A program made the translations under genes and the position numbers. A stretch of DNA of 64,000 nt from Evansella halocellulosilytica (GTDB lineage Bacteria; Bacillota; Bacilli; Bacillales; Salisediminibacteriaceae): the NCBI RefSeq assembly GCF_002335745.1, contig NZ_NIST01000001.1:5233525-5297524 (forward strand). Direction: 5' to 3'. Positions 18,051-26,694 of the stretch are shown here, piece after piece. Below the pieces are notes generated by a model. That model did not search any database and was not told where the DNA came from. It worked only from the letters and a program-made list of their open reading frames with translations. Numbering within the stretch: the stretch's first letter is position 1; each line of letters begins with the position of its first letter.

Positions 18051-19970
18051 ATGTGCGGATTTATTGGAATCGTCTCTAATAAACAAGACACACTTTATAG
18101 ATTACCAATAGAAAAAATGGCATCAGCTCAACAACATCGAGGACCTGATGATCAAGGATTTTATGAAAATGATTATGTAAGGTTCGGGTTCCAACGGTTA
18201 AGTATTGTTGATATTAGCGGCGGTCATCAGCCAATGCACTTCTCAAATAACCGCTATACGATCGTTTTTAATGGGGAAATTTATAATGCACCTGAACTTA
18301 GAAATGTACTAAGTGACAAAGGTGTTCATTTTCAAACTCATTCTGATACAGAAGTCATTCTTGGTCTCTATGATACGAAAGGAACAGAATGTGTAAACGA
18401 TTTAAGAGGAATGTTCTCCTTTATCCTATGGGACAACGAAAAAAAGATACTATTTGGTGCTCGCGATCCATTTGGAATCAAACCATTATTTTATCAGGAG
18501 CTAATTGACGGAACGATTATGTTTGCATCTGAAAAAAAATCACTATTTCTTAACGATTCTAGAAAATGTATTCACGGTGAAGCTGCTTTTCATTATTTAA
18601 CGATGCAATACGTCCCAGAGCCACTCACAGCGACATCATCGATCAAAAAAATACAACCTGGTCATTCATTTATTTGGAAACCTGAGCAGGACCTCTTATT
18701 TAGCCAATATTGGGAGCCAACATTCACACCTGAAAAAAGAAAGTGGAATATCAGATCATTAATAAAAAAAAATCAGAATGAAAATAAATTAACTAAAATA
18801 AGAGAAGCATTGACAGACTCTGTGAATGTTCATATGCGTAGTGATGTTCCTGTAGGTGCCTTTTTATCAGGTGGAATCGATTCTTCAGCTGTCGTTTCCA
18901 TCGCAAAACAGTTCCATCCAGATTTAAACACCTTTACTGCTGAATTTGAACGTGAAGGTTACAGTGAAGCTGATGTTGCTGCTGAAACTGCAGAAGCTAT
19001 CGGGGTTAAACACCATCGTGTAAATATTAGTGCTGAAGAGGTCATGAATGAATTACCAAAAATTATTTGGCACATGGACGAACCTGTTGCTGATCCTGCT
19101 TCAATACCATTATATTTCGTTGCGAAAAAAGCAAGTGAACATGTAAAAGTTGTCCTTTCCGGTGAAGGTGCTGACGAGTTGTTCGGTGGGTACAACATTT
19201 ATCGTGAACCAAACTCGCTCAGAATGTTTAAGTTGTTTCCTAGCATGTTGAAAAATCAATTAAAAAGCTTCGCAGTGCGGCTTCCTCACGGTATGAAAGG
19301 ACGTAGCTTTTTAATCCGTGGCTGTACTCCATTGCATGAAAGATATGTTGGAAACGCAAAGATTTTTTCAGATTCAGAGAAATCTTCTATTTTAGTTCCA
19401 GGTTCACCTAGCTGGAATTCCGGAAATGTTCTTTCTTCTTTATATACACAAGCAAAATCATTCAATTATGACGATGTTACAACGATGCAGCATATCGACA
19501 TGCACATGTGGTTAAGAGGCGATATTCTTGTAAAGGCAGACAAAATGACGATGGCACATTCTCTTGAATTACGCGTACCTTTCCTTGATCGTAACGTTTT
19601 TGAAGCAGCTGCAAACATACCTGTCATAGGAAAAGTTCAAGGAAAACAAACAAAAGTCTGGCTTCGTGAGGCGTTACGTGATGTGGTACCCCCACACGTG
19701 TTACATCGGAAGAAACTAGGGTTTCCTGTCCCGATCAAACATTGGTTAAAAAATGAAATGTATGAATGGGCTAGAGATTGGATGACATATAGTGAGACCG
19801 ACCATATCTTCAATAAAAAAGAATGCCTAAAACTATTAGAATTACATCGAGCAGGAAAAATTGAAGCAAGTAGAAAAATATGGACCATTCTTACATACAT
19901 GATTTGGCATTACCAATATATTGAGAGCGAAAAAACAGAGGAACAACAACAAGAGAATAAAATAATATAA
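18051..19970 (+). CDS. asnB: Asparagine synthase (glutamine-hydrolysing)
   Basis: A 639-aa cytosolic enzyme making Asn from Asp with Gln as nitrogen donor and ATP. N-terminal class II glutaminase: nucleophile Cys2 (MCGFIGI), QHRGPDDQGF, FNGEIYN, SDTEVIL. The C-terminal synthetase domain has the PP-loop SGGIDSSAVV and SGEGADELFGGY. Length fits the AsnB/AsnO family. AAAGGAG lies 10 nt before the ATG. Flanked by dispersed palindromes and not in an operon. B. subtilis has three paralogues (AsnB, AsnH, AsnO); which one this matches needs a tree. Confidence 0.93.
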   Translation: MCGFIGIVSNKQDTLYRLPIEKMASAQQHRGPDDQGFYENDYVRFGFQRLSIVDISGGHQPMHFSNNRYTIVFNGEIYNAPELRNVLSDKGVHFQTHSDTEVILGLYDTKGTECVNDLRGMFSFILWDNEKKILFGARDPFGIKPLFYQELIDGTIMFASEKKSLFLNDSRKCIHGEAAFHYLTMQYVPEPLTATSSIKKIQPGHSFIWKPEQDLLFSQYWEPTFTPEKRKWNIRSLIKKNQNENKLTKIREALTDSVNVHMRSDVPVGAFLSGGIDSSAVVSIAKQFHPDLNTFTAEFEREGYSEADVAAETAEAIGVKHHRVNISAEEVMNELPKIIWHMDEPVADPASIPLYFVAKKASEHVKVVLSGEGADELFGGYNIYREPNSLRMFKLFPSMLKNQLKSFAVRLPHGMKGRSFLIRGCTPLHERYVGNAKIFSDSEKSSILVPGSPSWNSGNVLSSLYTQAKSFNYDDVTTMQHIDMHMWLRGDILVKADKMTMAHSLELRVPFLDRNVFEAAANIPVIGKVQGKQTKVWLREALRDVVPPHVLHRKKLGFPVPIKHWLKNEMYEWARDWMTYSETDHIFNKKECLKLLELHRAGKIEASRKIWTILTYMIWHYQYIESEKTEEQQQENKII

Positions 19971-20015
19971 CCTTTTAATATATAGTACAAACATCCGGAA
20001 ATCAATATTATTCAC

Positions 20016-20048
20016 AAAATTGTGCGGGACCTGGTCCCGCACAATTTT
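20016..20048. repeat. Perfect palindrome H6 with GGGACCTGGTCCC core
   Basis: Perfect 16-bp arms (AAAATTGTGCGGGACC) around a central T. It lies 46 bp after asnB and has T-runs at both ends, so it may also terminate asnB. Confidence 0.88.
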
Positions 20049-20664
20049 TTTCATTACTTTAATACTATATTTTTAATTATTTTTTGTAAAATTTAGAAAA
20101 TAACACTTGCTATTTACCTAAAGTTTAATTATTATATTGTTAGCGCTACTATATATGACATATTTTCCTATATTTTTCTAAGTTATGACATTGATCAATA
20201 ATCTAATAAAGATATTAGAGTCAAGTACGATCCTTTCTCTTTTTAAGGCTTACTCACCTCCGGGGATTGCAAAACTTTTGTCCTTCCTGTTCGATAAATA
20301 GGATCCAATGAACTTCTATATACTAGCTAATAAGTAATCTACTTCAATGCTTCTCTAACCTACAAACACTTTCTACACAAAACGATTGAACTTACACAGT
20401 GTTATCTCTAGTAATAGCTCATTACCTTTTTATTCATTATTCATCTATCACTTAATTTTAAGCTTCCTGTTTAAAATTATGTGTGTCACTTATTGCACCT
20501 ATCTTCTAGGTTATTACAGAAAGAACCCCGCAATAAGTGAATATAGGTGGTGGTGGAAGAAGAATGACTACATACTTTTTAACACCCTCTTCCACCACAC
20601 ACATCTTTTAGTTTTCCTCAAAAATGTTTCCATTCAACACAATTTTAAAGGAGTGAAAATATTT
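20049..20664. other. Gene-free leader of the RAYT gene
   Basis: About 600 bp, AT-rich. The RAYT reading frame runs upstream through part of it (from 20386) without a ribosome site. A small inverted repeat rich in CCACCAC/GTGGTGG surrounds 20547-20601. Confidence 0.4.
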
Positions 20665-21372
20665 ATGCCTAGAAGAAACCGGCAATGGTTCCCCGGCGCG
20701 ATTTATCATATTATCAGTCGCGGTAATAGGAAAGCGCCAATTTTTTTACATCCAGATGATGTTCATGCTTTCCAAACATTTATTAATGACGCATCTATCA
20801 GAACCCCGTTTAACCTTCATGCGTACTGCTTCATGACTAATCATTACCACATGTTAATCGGTACAAAGAATTCACCTATTCACCAGATTATGCATGCGGT
20901 TAATACTCCTTACGCTCAATGGTTCAATAAAAAGTACGATGTGACAGGTCATGTATTTGAAAATCGGTATACCGGAATTCCAATTCCAAGCGAATACAGT
21001 TTTATGGTCGTTAGTGCATACATTCATAACAACCCTCGTGTTATAAAACAATTCGAAGATCCTAGCACATATCCTTACAGTAGCTATTCTCATTATTTAA
21101 ACCCGCACAACTATAACAAAGGAGGGGTATATGAAGAATTATCACCTTTTTCCCCATCGTTGTCTCCAGAGCATCTATTAAACCTTTTCCCTGAAAAAAG
21201 AGAATGGTCAAACCTTTTTACTACTAATATTTCCTCCCGTTCCCCACCCGAACCATTTACAAAAGAAAAGCTAGAATCTTTATTTCCACTGCCGTTTTCT
21301 GTTCATTATGAACGTTATGTTGAAAGGGAATGGAAAATGCAATGTTTACAGCAAGAACAAGCTAAACATTAA
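20665..21372 (+). CDS. REP-associated tyrosine transposase (Y1, IS200-like)
   Basis: A 235-aa single-strand DNA transposase-like protein. The Y1/HUH fold is clear: opening PRRNRQWFPGAIYHIISRG, the metal-binding HUH pair in TNHYHMLI, the tail region FNKKYDVTGHVFENRYTG, and the catalytic Tyr probably in this segment or the preceding NTPYAQWF. Such RAYT proteins are domesticated relatives of IS200/IS605 transposases and in other bacteria cut and spread short palindromic REP sequences. Start ATG 20665 follows AAAGGAG. No IS ends are visible, which fits a RAYT rather than an IS. The many CCTGG palindromes in this window are candidate substrates. Confidence 0.87.
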   Translation: MPRRNRQWFPGAIYHIISRGNRKAPIFLHPDDVHAFQTFINDASIRTPFNLHAYCFMTNHYHMLIGTKNSPIHQIMHAVNTPYAQWFNKKYDVTGHVFENRYTGIPIPSEYSFMVVSAYIHNNPRVIKQFEDPSTYPYSSYSHYLNPHNYNKGGVYEELSPFSPSLSPEHLLNLFPEKREWSNLFTTNISSRSPPEPFTKEKLESLFPLPFSVHYERYVEREWKMQCLQQEQAKH

Positions 21373-21429
21373 TGGACGTCAAAATTTGGATGAATGGAAA
21401 ACTTACAAATAAAAAGGAGCTGATATGAA

Positions 21430-21837
21430 ATGTATAACCAAGTTACTTTAATAGGTAGACTTACGAAAGATCCAACGACGACAACGACAAAGGAAGGAAC
21501 AACCTTCTCTCGCTTTAACCTTGCTGTCCGCAGATCATTTAAAAATTCAGATGGAAACTATGACACAGACTTTATCTCGTGTACAGCGTGGAAAAAGCTA
21601 GCAGAAACGACTGTTGATTATTGTACGAAAGGGTCTCTCGTTTGCGTAACAGGCCGTGTGCAAATGAGAAATTATGATCTTGGTGATAATAAACGACTTT
21701 CTTATTCAGATATCGTTGCAGAAAATATTACCTTTCTTCACCTAAAACAGCGTGTTGACGAACAAGCGAAAGAGGTACCTGTTGAAAACTTGCCAAGTGA
21801 AAATCTTGCCCCGCCTGCCGACCCGCGAAATCACTAA
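21430..21837 (+). CDS. ssb: Single-stranded DNA-binding protein
   Basis: A 135-aa OB-fold protein (MYNQVTLIGRLTKDPT, FNLAVRRSF, FISCTAWKKLAE, GSLVCVTGRVQMRNYD). It lacks the conserved acidic tip (DDDLPF) of the housekeeping SSB; the C-terminus is ENLAPPADPRNH. This fits the short, competence-type SsbB (YwpH) group. AAGGAG precedes the ATG. A small coiled-coil gene follows 27 bp later, probably co-transcribed. It lies 57 bp after the RAYT gene. Confidence 0.9.
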   Translation: MYNQVTLIGRLTKDPTTTTTKEGTTFSRFNLAVRRSFKNSDGNYDTDFISCTAWKKLAETTVDYCTKGSLVCVTGRVQMRNYDLGDNKRLSYSDIVAENITFLHLKQRVDEQAKEVPVENLPSENLAPPADPRNH

Positions 21838-21864
21838 ACTTCCATCAAGTAATAGGAGATGAAT

Positions 21865-22116
21865 ATGATGACTGAATTAGAATTACTAAAAATTGTAATC
21901 CACAAACTGACAAAAATTGAAGGAGAAATGGTAAGGAAAAAAGACATTGCTGACATAACGTTACAATTAGATGAGCAAGAAGAACAAATTCAAGCAACAT
22001 ATGATACGTTGCATGAATTGAGAAGAAGTGTTGAAGAAAAACATATCGAAAATATCAATTCAGATGAAATTCTGCTCAGGTCTATTATTGAACCAGCTGA
22101 GACAGCTGAATTGTGA
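21865..22116 (+). CDS. Small coiled-coil protein of unknown function
   Basis: About 83 aa, no family recognised. The sequence is highly charged and helical (TELELLKIVIHKLTKIEGEM, then EEQIQATYDTLHELRRSVEEK) and looks like one or two coiled-coil helices without membrane segments or cysteines. AGGAG (21854-21858) abuts the first ATG (21859), so translation probably begins at 21865 or 21868. It directly follows ssb and may share its transcript. Confidence 0.7.
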   Translation: MMTELELLKIVIHKLTKIEGEMVRKKDIADITLQLDEQEEQIQATYDTLHELRRSVEEKHIENINSDEILLRSIIEPAETAEL

Positions 22117-22150
22117 TGAAATTGTAAATTGCTAAAAGCTTCTCGCGATA

Positions 22151-22541
22151 TAAGAAAAGCGCAAGCGCCTTTGGTTATCGACGAAGAAAACTGATCGGAC
22201 AAAACGCCACGTCCTGTGGCATGCTCGACACTAGAACGTCCGTGTTCGTCGGACTGAGCCGAGTGAGATAAAGGAGTGTCGAAAGCTTGTCTTTGTCTCT
22301 TCCTCTACTAAAATTGCTTTGGAGTGTATCCTTCAACCGGGCAATACGCCACGTCCTGTGGCATGCTCGAAGTTAGGACGTCCTGTCCGTCGAGACAACT
22401 CGTTAGATGAGAACTTCGGCTAAACCCCCTGCATCCTGCGGGAACGCCGAAGTCACCACGTCCGTGTGGAAGCTCGTGATGGAGGGCTCTTTGGAACTAG
22501 ACACCTATCGAACGTTAGAATTCTACTTCTTAATCTGTTAA
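22151..22541 (+). repeat. Long dispersed repeat, copy B
   Basis: Starts AAGAAAAGCGCAAGCGCC and holds hairpins CCACGTCCTGTGG (twice), GACGTCCTGTCCGTC, and a CCACGTCCGTGTGG-type stem, ending in a T-rich tail near CTTAATCTGTTAAA. Same module order as copies A, C, D and E. Confidence 0.85.
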
Positions 22542-22575
22542 AAAAAGAAAGAGTCGAATACCCTCTTCCTTTTTC
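22541..22575 (-). terminator. manA terminator
   Basis: AAAAAGAAAGAG / CTCTTCCTTTTT stem, 11 bp beyond the manA stop, with A/T runs on both flanks. Confidence 0.7.
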
Positions 22576-22585
22576 TTAAAAGCGA

Positions 22586-23536
22586 TTATTTCGTTGATTG
22601 AGAGACAACAACTGTCATGTTTCCAGAGATTGTGTAACGATCAACCGTTGAAGGGATAATAAAGTGATCACCTTTGTTCAATTGGTGTGTCCCTCCCTCA
22701 GTCTTTATTTTCCCCCTTCCATCAATCACACTCATTAATAAGTATGTACCATTATTAAACGTTCCTTTACCACTTAACTCCCATTTGTCGACTGTAAAAT
22801 AATTTTCTTTAATCAAACGCTCGACTTTTACACTATCTACTTCCCAGGATTCACGTTCAAGCACCGGATCTTTATGAGGAACCATTGAACAAGCAATCGA
22901 ATCTTCAATGTGCAAGTTACGTGTATTCCCTGAAGCATCTCTACGATCATAATCGTAAAACCGGTAAGTAATATCAGAGCTTTGCTGTATTTCTAAAATA
23001 AGAATTCCTTTTCCAATCGCATGCACCGTTCCACTTGGAACATACACAAAGTTTCCTTTTTCTACTGGGACCTGTCTAAATAGACGGTCCCATTCTTCTG
23101 CTTCAACCAGTTCACAAAGTTGTTCGCGAGTATTTGCATCATGCCCAAGAACGAGTTGAGCTCCTGGCTCTGCATCTAATATGTACCAGCATTCCGTCTT
23201 TCCAAATGCATAACCTTCATGTTTTTTAGCATATTCGTCATCTGGATGCACTTGTACAGATAAATCATCTTGAGCATCAATAATCTTAACTAATAGCGGA
23301 AACTCTTCTCCCTCATCATTGTCAAACAATTCCCTATGCTCATTCCACAATTGTCTTAACGTCATGCCGCTAAAAGGACCATTCTCAATTACATTCGTTC
23401 CGTTTTCATGACCGGAAATTCCCCAGCATTCACCCGTATTATCTGAAGGAACCTCATAATTAAAGGCTTCTTGAAGTCGAGTTCCTCCCCATATTTTTTC
23501 TTGCAAAACAGGCTTTAACTTTAGAATATCTTTCAT
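22586..23536 (-). CDS. manA: Mannose-6-phosphate isomerase, class I
   Basis: A 316-aa zinc enzyme interconverting mannose-6-P and fructose-6-P. Metal-site signatures are visible: QVHPDDEYAKKHEG, GKTECWYILDA and PSGTVHAIGKGILILEIQQ, followed by the C-terminal cupin barrel. Length is that of the short Firmicute type. GGAGG lies 10 nt before ATG 23536; an in-frame ATG at 23578 has no ribosome site. It is divergent from a maltodextrin hydrolase and shares with it a region carrying a LacI-type operator. Confidence 0.93.
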   Translation of the reverse strand: MKDILKLKPVLQEKIWGGTRLQEAFNYEVPSDNTGECWGISGHENGTNVIENGPFSGMTLRQLWNEHRELFDNDEGEEFPLLVKIIDAQDDLSVQVHPDDEYAKKHEGYAFGKTECWYILDAEPGAQLVLGHDANTREQLCELVEAEEWDRLFRQVPVEKGNFVYVPSGTVHAIGKGILILEIQQSSDITYRFYDYDRRDASGNTRNLHIEDSIACSMVPHKDPVLERESWEVDSVKVERLIKENYFTVDKWELSGKGTFNNGTYLLMSVIDGRGKIKTEGGTHQLNKGDHFIIPSTVDRYTISGNMTVVVSQSTK

Positions 23537-23651
23537 TCTCTCTATACCTCCACATTCTGTAAATATGACCGTCTTCATAACGCTTACATGGACACGCTTT
23601 CATGTCCGTGTTATACTGATTCTGAAAAAGTTTGATTTTTTATAATCTTTT

Positions 23652-23667
23652 GTGCAAACGATTGCAC
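23652..23667. promoter_or_regulatory. LacI-family-type operator
   Basis: GTGCAAACGATTGCAC, an inverted repeat with a central CG and one mismatch, between divergent manA and the GH13 gene. It resembles MalR/LacI-family operators; it departs from the CcpA cre consensus at two conserved positions. Confidence 0.55.
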
Positions 23668-23790
23668 TAAGAGTCATTTCGCAAAGTATCTACTTTATAG
23701 CAGACTTTTCAATTCTTTGTACAGACGACAGAAGATTTCCATTACATTGTAGCTATTAAACTTAGTAGAATCAACCAAATTCATAAAGTA

Positions 23791-23833
23791 AAAAGTTCAC
23801 AAAATTGTGCGGGACCTGGTCCCCGAAACTTTT
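23791..23833. repeat. CCTGG-core palindrome H7 in the GH13 leader
   Basis: AAAAGTT ... AACTTTT outer arms around GGGACCTGGTCCCC. The left half equals H6 (AAAATTGTGCGGGACC), the right half equals the right arm of H8 (GGTCCCCGAAC). It abuts the GAGGAGG ribosome site of the next gene. Confidence 0.75.
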
Positions 23834-23850
23834 GAGGAGGTACTTGACAA

Positions 23851-25623
23851 ATGTTATTGGAAGCGATTTATCATCAGCCTAAATCCCATTATGCCTATGC
23901 ATACGACAAGGAAACACTCCACATCCGTGTTCGTACGAAGCGTGGAGATATGGACTATGTCTCTGTTGTATGGGGAGATAAGTATGATTTTCATCCTGAA
24001 ACGATTCAAACGACAAAAATGGAAGTCTTTGCCCAAGATACGATGTTTGATTATTATCAAGCAGCGATAAAGCCCCCGTTTCGACGCTTTGCATATGCTT
24101 TTAAATTTGAAAAAGGCGAGGAGACGGTCTACTATAACGAACTTGGTTTTAAAAAAGACAGCTTGAGCAGTTCTGCTATCGGAATGCTTTGGTCTCCATC
24201 TGGCATGTTTGAATACCCATTTCTAAATCCTGTCGATGTAAACACACCTCCTGAATGGGTAAAGAATGCTGTGTTCTATCAAATTTTCCCTGAACGTTTT
24301 GCGAATGGTGATTCCTCTCTTAACCCAGATAACGTCGAGCCTTGGACGGCAGATGCTGAACCTACTGCGACAAACTATTTCGGTGGAGACTTACAAGGGG
24401 TAATTAATAACCTCGATTACCTTGCAAACTTAGGTATAAACTGTATTTATTTCACTCCGTTTTTTGAAGCCGCATCAAACCATAAATACGATACGATCGA
24501 CTACTTAAAAGTCGATCCTCAGTTTGGTGATAATCATTTGGCTAAAAAATTGGTCGATGAAGCGCACAAGCGTGGGATCAAAATTATGTTAGATGCCGTC
24601 TTTAATCATTCGGGATATTACTTCCCTCCATTTCAAGATGTATTACAAAACGGAGATAAATCCCGGTTTAAAGATTGGTTCCATATTCGCGATTTCCCTG
24701 TAGTAACCGATCCGCTTAACTATGATACATTCGGGTTTGTTCCAACAATGCCCAAGCTCAATACTGAAAATCATGAAGTACGTGCTTACTTATTGGAAGT
24801 CGCTCGTTACTGGATCGAGGATATCGGTGCTGACGCATGGCGCTTAGACGTGGCAAATGAAGTTGATCATGCATTTTGGCGGGACTTCCGTAAAGTTGTA
24901 AAAGAGGCTAATCCAGACGCGTACATTCTAGGGGAAATTTGGCATAATTCAATGGCGTGGCTTAATGGCGATCAATTTGATTCGGTAATGAATTATCCAG
25001 TAACGAACAGCATTCTCGACTTTTTCTGTAAAAAAGAAATTGATGCTGAGCAATTTATGTCTCGTCTCGACCAAATGCAAATTGCCTACCCAAAGCAAGT
25101 TAATGAAGTAGCATTTAATTTATTAGATTCACATGATACTCCTCGTTTGTTAACGATTGCTGATGGCGACAAAGCACGAATGAAATTAGCCGCTACATTC
25201 CAGCTCACTTATATGGGGGCACCTTGTATTTATTACGGTGACGAAATTGGGATGGACGGTGGAAATGATCCTGGCTGCCGCAAGCCTATGGTTTGGAGTG
25301 AAGATGATCAAGATAAAGACCTGTTAAATTTTTATAAAACATTGATTCAGCTTCGTAAAGAGCATCGCGCACTAAAAGACGGCTCTTTCAAGTTTCTATC
25401 TGCTGAAAAAGAGAAATATTATGTAGCTTATGAGCGTTCAGATGAACGAGACCGCTTCCTTATCGTTTTAAATAGTGATGATCATGAACGTGTCGTCACG
25501 ATGAAAAATGTAAGACAAGGCTCTTTTCGGGACATAAACACAAACAAACGATACACAATCGACAATAACAAACTGACAGTGCGAATAAAGCCGCTGAGCA
25601 CCCTCATCCTCAAAGAACAATAA
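23851..25623 (+). CDS. Neopullulanase/cyclomaltodextrinase-type glycosidase (GH13)
   Basis: A 590-aa cytosolic enzyme, no signal peptide, that should open cyclodextrins and cut maltodextrins. N-terminal CBM34-like domain (about 1-120), then the (beta/alpha)8 barrel: DAVFNHSG, nucleophile Asp in WRLDVANE (near residue 332), acid Glu in ILGEIWH (near 363), transition-state Asp in DSHDTPR (near 429), and a C-terminal beta domain. GAGGAGG precedes the ATG. It is flanked on both sides by related palindromes (H7, H8). With manA and the operator this suggests sugar-responsive expression. Neopullulanase, maltogenic amylase and cyclomaltodextrinase cannot be separated by sequence alone. Confidence 0.9.
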   Translation: MLLEAIYHQPKSHYAYAYDKETLHIRVRTKRGDMDYVSVVWGDKYDFHPETIQTTKMEVFAQDTMFDYYQAAIKPPFRRFAYAFKFEKGEETVYYNELGFKKDSLSSSAIGMLWSPSGMFEYPFLNPVDVNTPPEWVKNAVFYQIFPERFANGDSSLNPDNVEPWTADAEPTATNYFGGDLQGVINNLDYLANLGINCIYFTPFFEAASNHKYDTIDYLKVDPQFGDNHLAKKLVDEAHKRGIKIMLDAVFNHSGYYFPPFQDVLQNGDKSRFKDWFHIRDFPVVTDPLNYDTFGFVPTMPKLNTENHEVRAYLLEVARYWIEDIGADAWRLDVANEVDHAFWRDFRKVVKEANPDAYILGEIWHNSMAWLNGDQFDSVMNYPVTNSILDFFCKKEIDAEQFMSRLDQMQIAYPKQVNEVAFNLLDSHDTPRLLTIADGDKARMKLAATFQLTYMGAPCIYYGDEIGMDGGNDPGCRKPMVWSEDDQDKDLLNFYKTLIQLRKEHRALKDGSFKFLSAEKEKYYVAYERSDERDRFLIVLNSDDHERVVTMKNVRQGSFRDINTNKRYTIDNNKLTVRIKPLSTLILKEQ

Positions 25624-25652
25624 AAATTCGGGTACCAGGTCCCCGAACTTTT
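25622..25652. repeat. CCAGG-core palindrome H8, likely GH13 terminator
   Basis: AAAATTCGGGTACC / GGTCCCCGAACTTTT arms around a central A, overlapping the stop codon of the GH13 gene and ending in TTTT. Confidence 0.75.
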
Positions 25653-25736
25653 CTTAAAACTGCAGGTTTTGGCATAGTTATTGCATTATAAAAATTATGC
25701 TCCTATCACTAATCATCGATCATGATTTTTTGAATT

Positions 25737-25780
25737 AAAAAGCCCTAATGTGTGATTTTTTTTTACACATCGGGCTTTTT
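25737..25780. terminator. Bidirectional terminator
   Basis: AAAAAGCCC / GGGCTTTTT stem with an inner TGTGT/ACACA stem and T-run loop, between converging genes. Confidence 0.8.
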
Positions 25781-25861
25781 ACATTTGAAAATAAACTCCA
25801 TATATCAGAGCAGTAATTATATTAAGTGAACCATCCTAAATGCCTCTATTTTATTCCCGCT

Positions 25862-26014
25862 TTATTTCTTTGTTCTGTTTTTCCCTGTTATGAAATTAAA
25901 AACTAGCACGATTAAAGCAATAACAAGCAGAAGGTGGATGATCCCTCCAGCAATTTCAAACAGGAAACCGAGCATCCACAAAACAAGTAAAATCACGATA
26001 ATGGTCCAAAGCAT
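25862..26014 (-). CDS. Small membrane protein, Lmo0937 family
   Basis: A 50-aa protein starting MLWTIIVILLVLWMLGFLFE and ending VFNFITGKNRTKK, with two hydrophobic segments joined by IAGGIIH. This is the layout of the Lmo0937-type small membrane proteins common in Bacillus, often stress-induced; the molecular role is unknown. AAAGGAGG lies 8 nt before the ATG, a strong ribosome site for so small a gene. Confidence 0.85.
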   Translation of the reverse strand: MLWTIIVILLVLWMLGFLFEIAGGIIHLLLVIALIVLVFNFITGKNRTKK

Positions 26015-26095
26015 CTTTTTTTCCTCCTTTGGCGAATATAATATTTGTTGTTCGTTACAATTCCCCTAACACTTCTATTTAAACCCTTCCTATAC

Positions 26096-26390
26096 AAGAA
26101 AAGCGTAAGCGCACGCCTATTGGCGAAAAGCGCTGCCTCTTCCTCTTCTAGCATCGCTCTGTGGTTATATCCGTCAACCGGGCAATACGCTACGTCCTGT
26201 GGCATGCCCTCCATTAGGACGCCCTGTCCGTCGAGGCAAATCGCTAGATCAGATCTTCGGCTCAAACCCCCGCGTCCTGCGGGAACGCCGAAGTCACCAC
26301 ATCCGTGTGGAAGCTCGTGTAGTAAGCGCTAGTGCCTGAAGTCTAGACAGCAATCGAAAGATTGATGTTTTATACTTTCTTAACCTTTAA
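26096..26390 (+). repeat. Long dispersed repeat, copy C
   Basis: Starts AAGAAAAGCGTAAGCGC; contains GGGCAATACGCTACGTCC, TTAGGACGCCCTGTCCGTCG, CCCGCGTCCTGCGGG and CCACATCCGTGTGG; ends CTAGACAGCAATCGAAAGAT then TTTTATACTTTCTTAACC. It is followed at once by palindrome H9. Confidence 0.85.
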
Positions 26391-26436
26391 AAAATTGTCA
26401 GGGACAATTGTCAGGGACCGGGTCTGTGACAATTTT
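26391..26436. repeat. CCGGG-variant palindrome H9
   Basis: AAAATTGTCAGGGAC is repeated twice, then GGGTCTGTGACAATTTT. It looks like a GGGACC-class palindrome with a partly duplicated left arm. Confidence 0.65.
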
Positions 26437-26502
26437 GTGAACGAGGTATTCTTTATTTTCTGAATTATTTGTACTATGATAAATAGTCAAAAGGGGGTGA
26501 GT

Positions 26503-26616
26503 ATGTTGACTTTTGGAATTTTCTTTAGCCTTGTCATTGTTCCGCTTTCTATTATTGGACTCGGTTTTATTTGTTATTACATAACAGGGAAGCAGGAACA
26601 AAGCGATGAATCGTAA
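26503..26616 (+). CDS. 37-aa single-pass membrane protein upstream of the symporter
   Basis: MLTFGIFFSLVIVPLSIIG begins one long hydrophobic helix, ending YYITGKQEQSDES, preceded by AAAGGGGGTGAGT. Its stop is 78 bp before the PutP-type symporter in the same orientation. Small single-helix proteins are encoded next to several sodium:solute symporters and may act as accessory subunits. Assignment to that group is inferred from size and place, not from a recognised motif. Confidence 0.7.
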   Translation: MLTFGIFFSLVIVPLSIIGLGFICYYITGKQEQSDES

Positions 26617-26694
26617 AGAGAACATGAGGAATACCCTTTATGTCGCTCTAACGTAACAAGGTATTACACAACACAATAACTGGAGGAGTTCAAT

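Noticed and set aside
23652-23667. CcpA cre site
   Set aside because: Two conserved cre positions differ; a LacI/MalR-type operator fits better.
25993-26332. Overlapping ORFs of about 90 aa on both strands
   Set aside because: They cover repeat copy C; the real gene here is the 50-aa membrane protein at 25862-26014.
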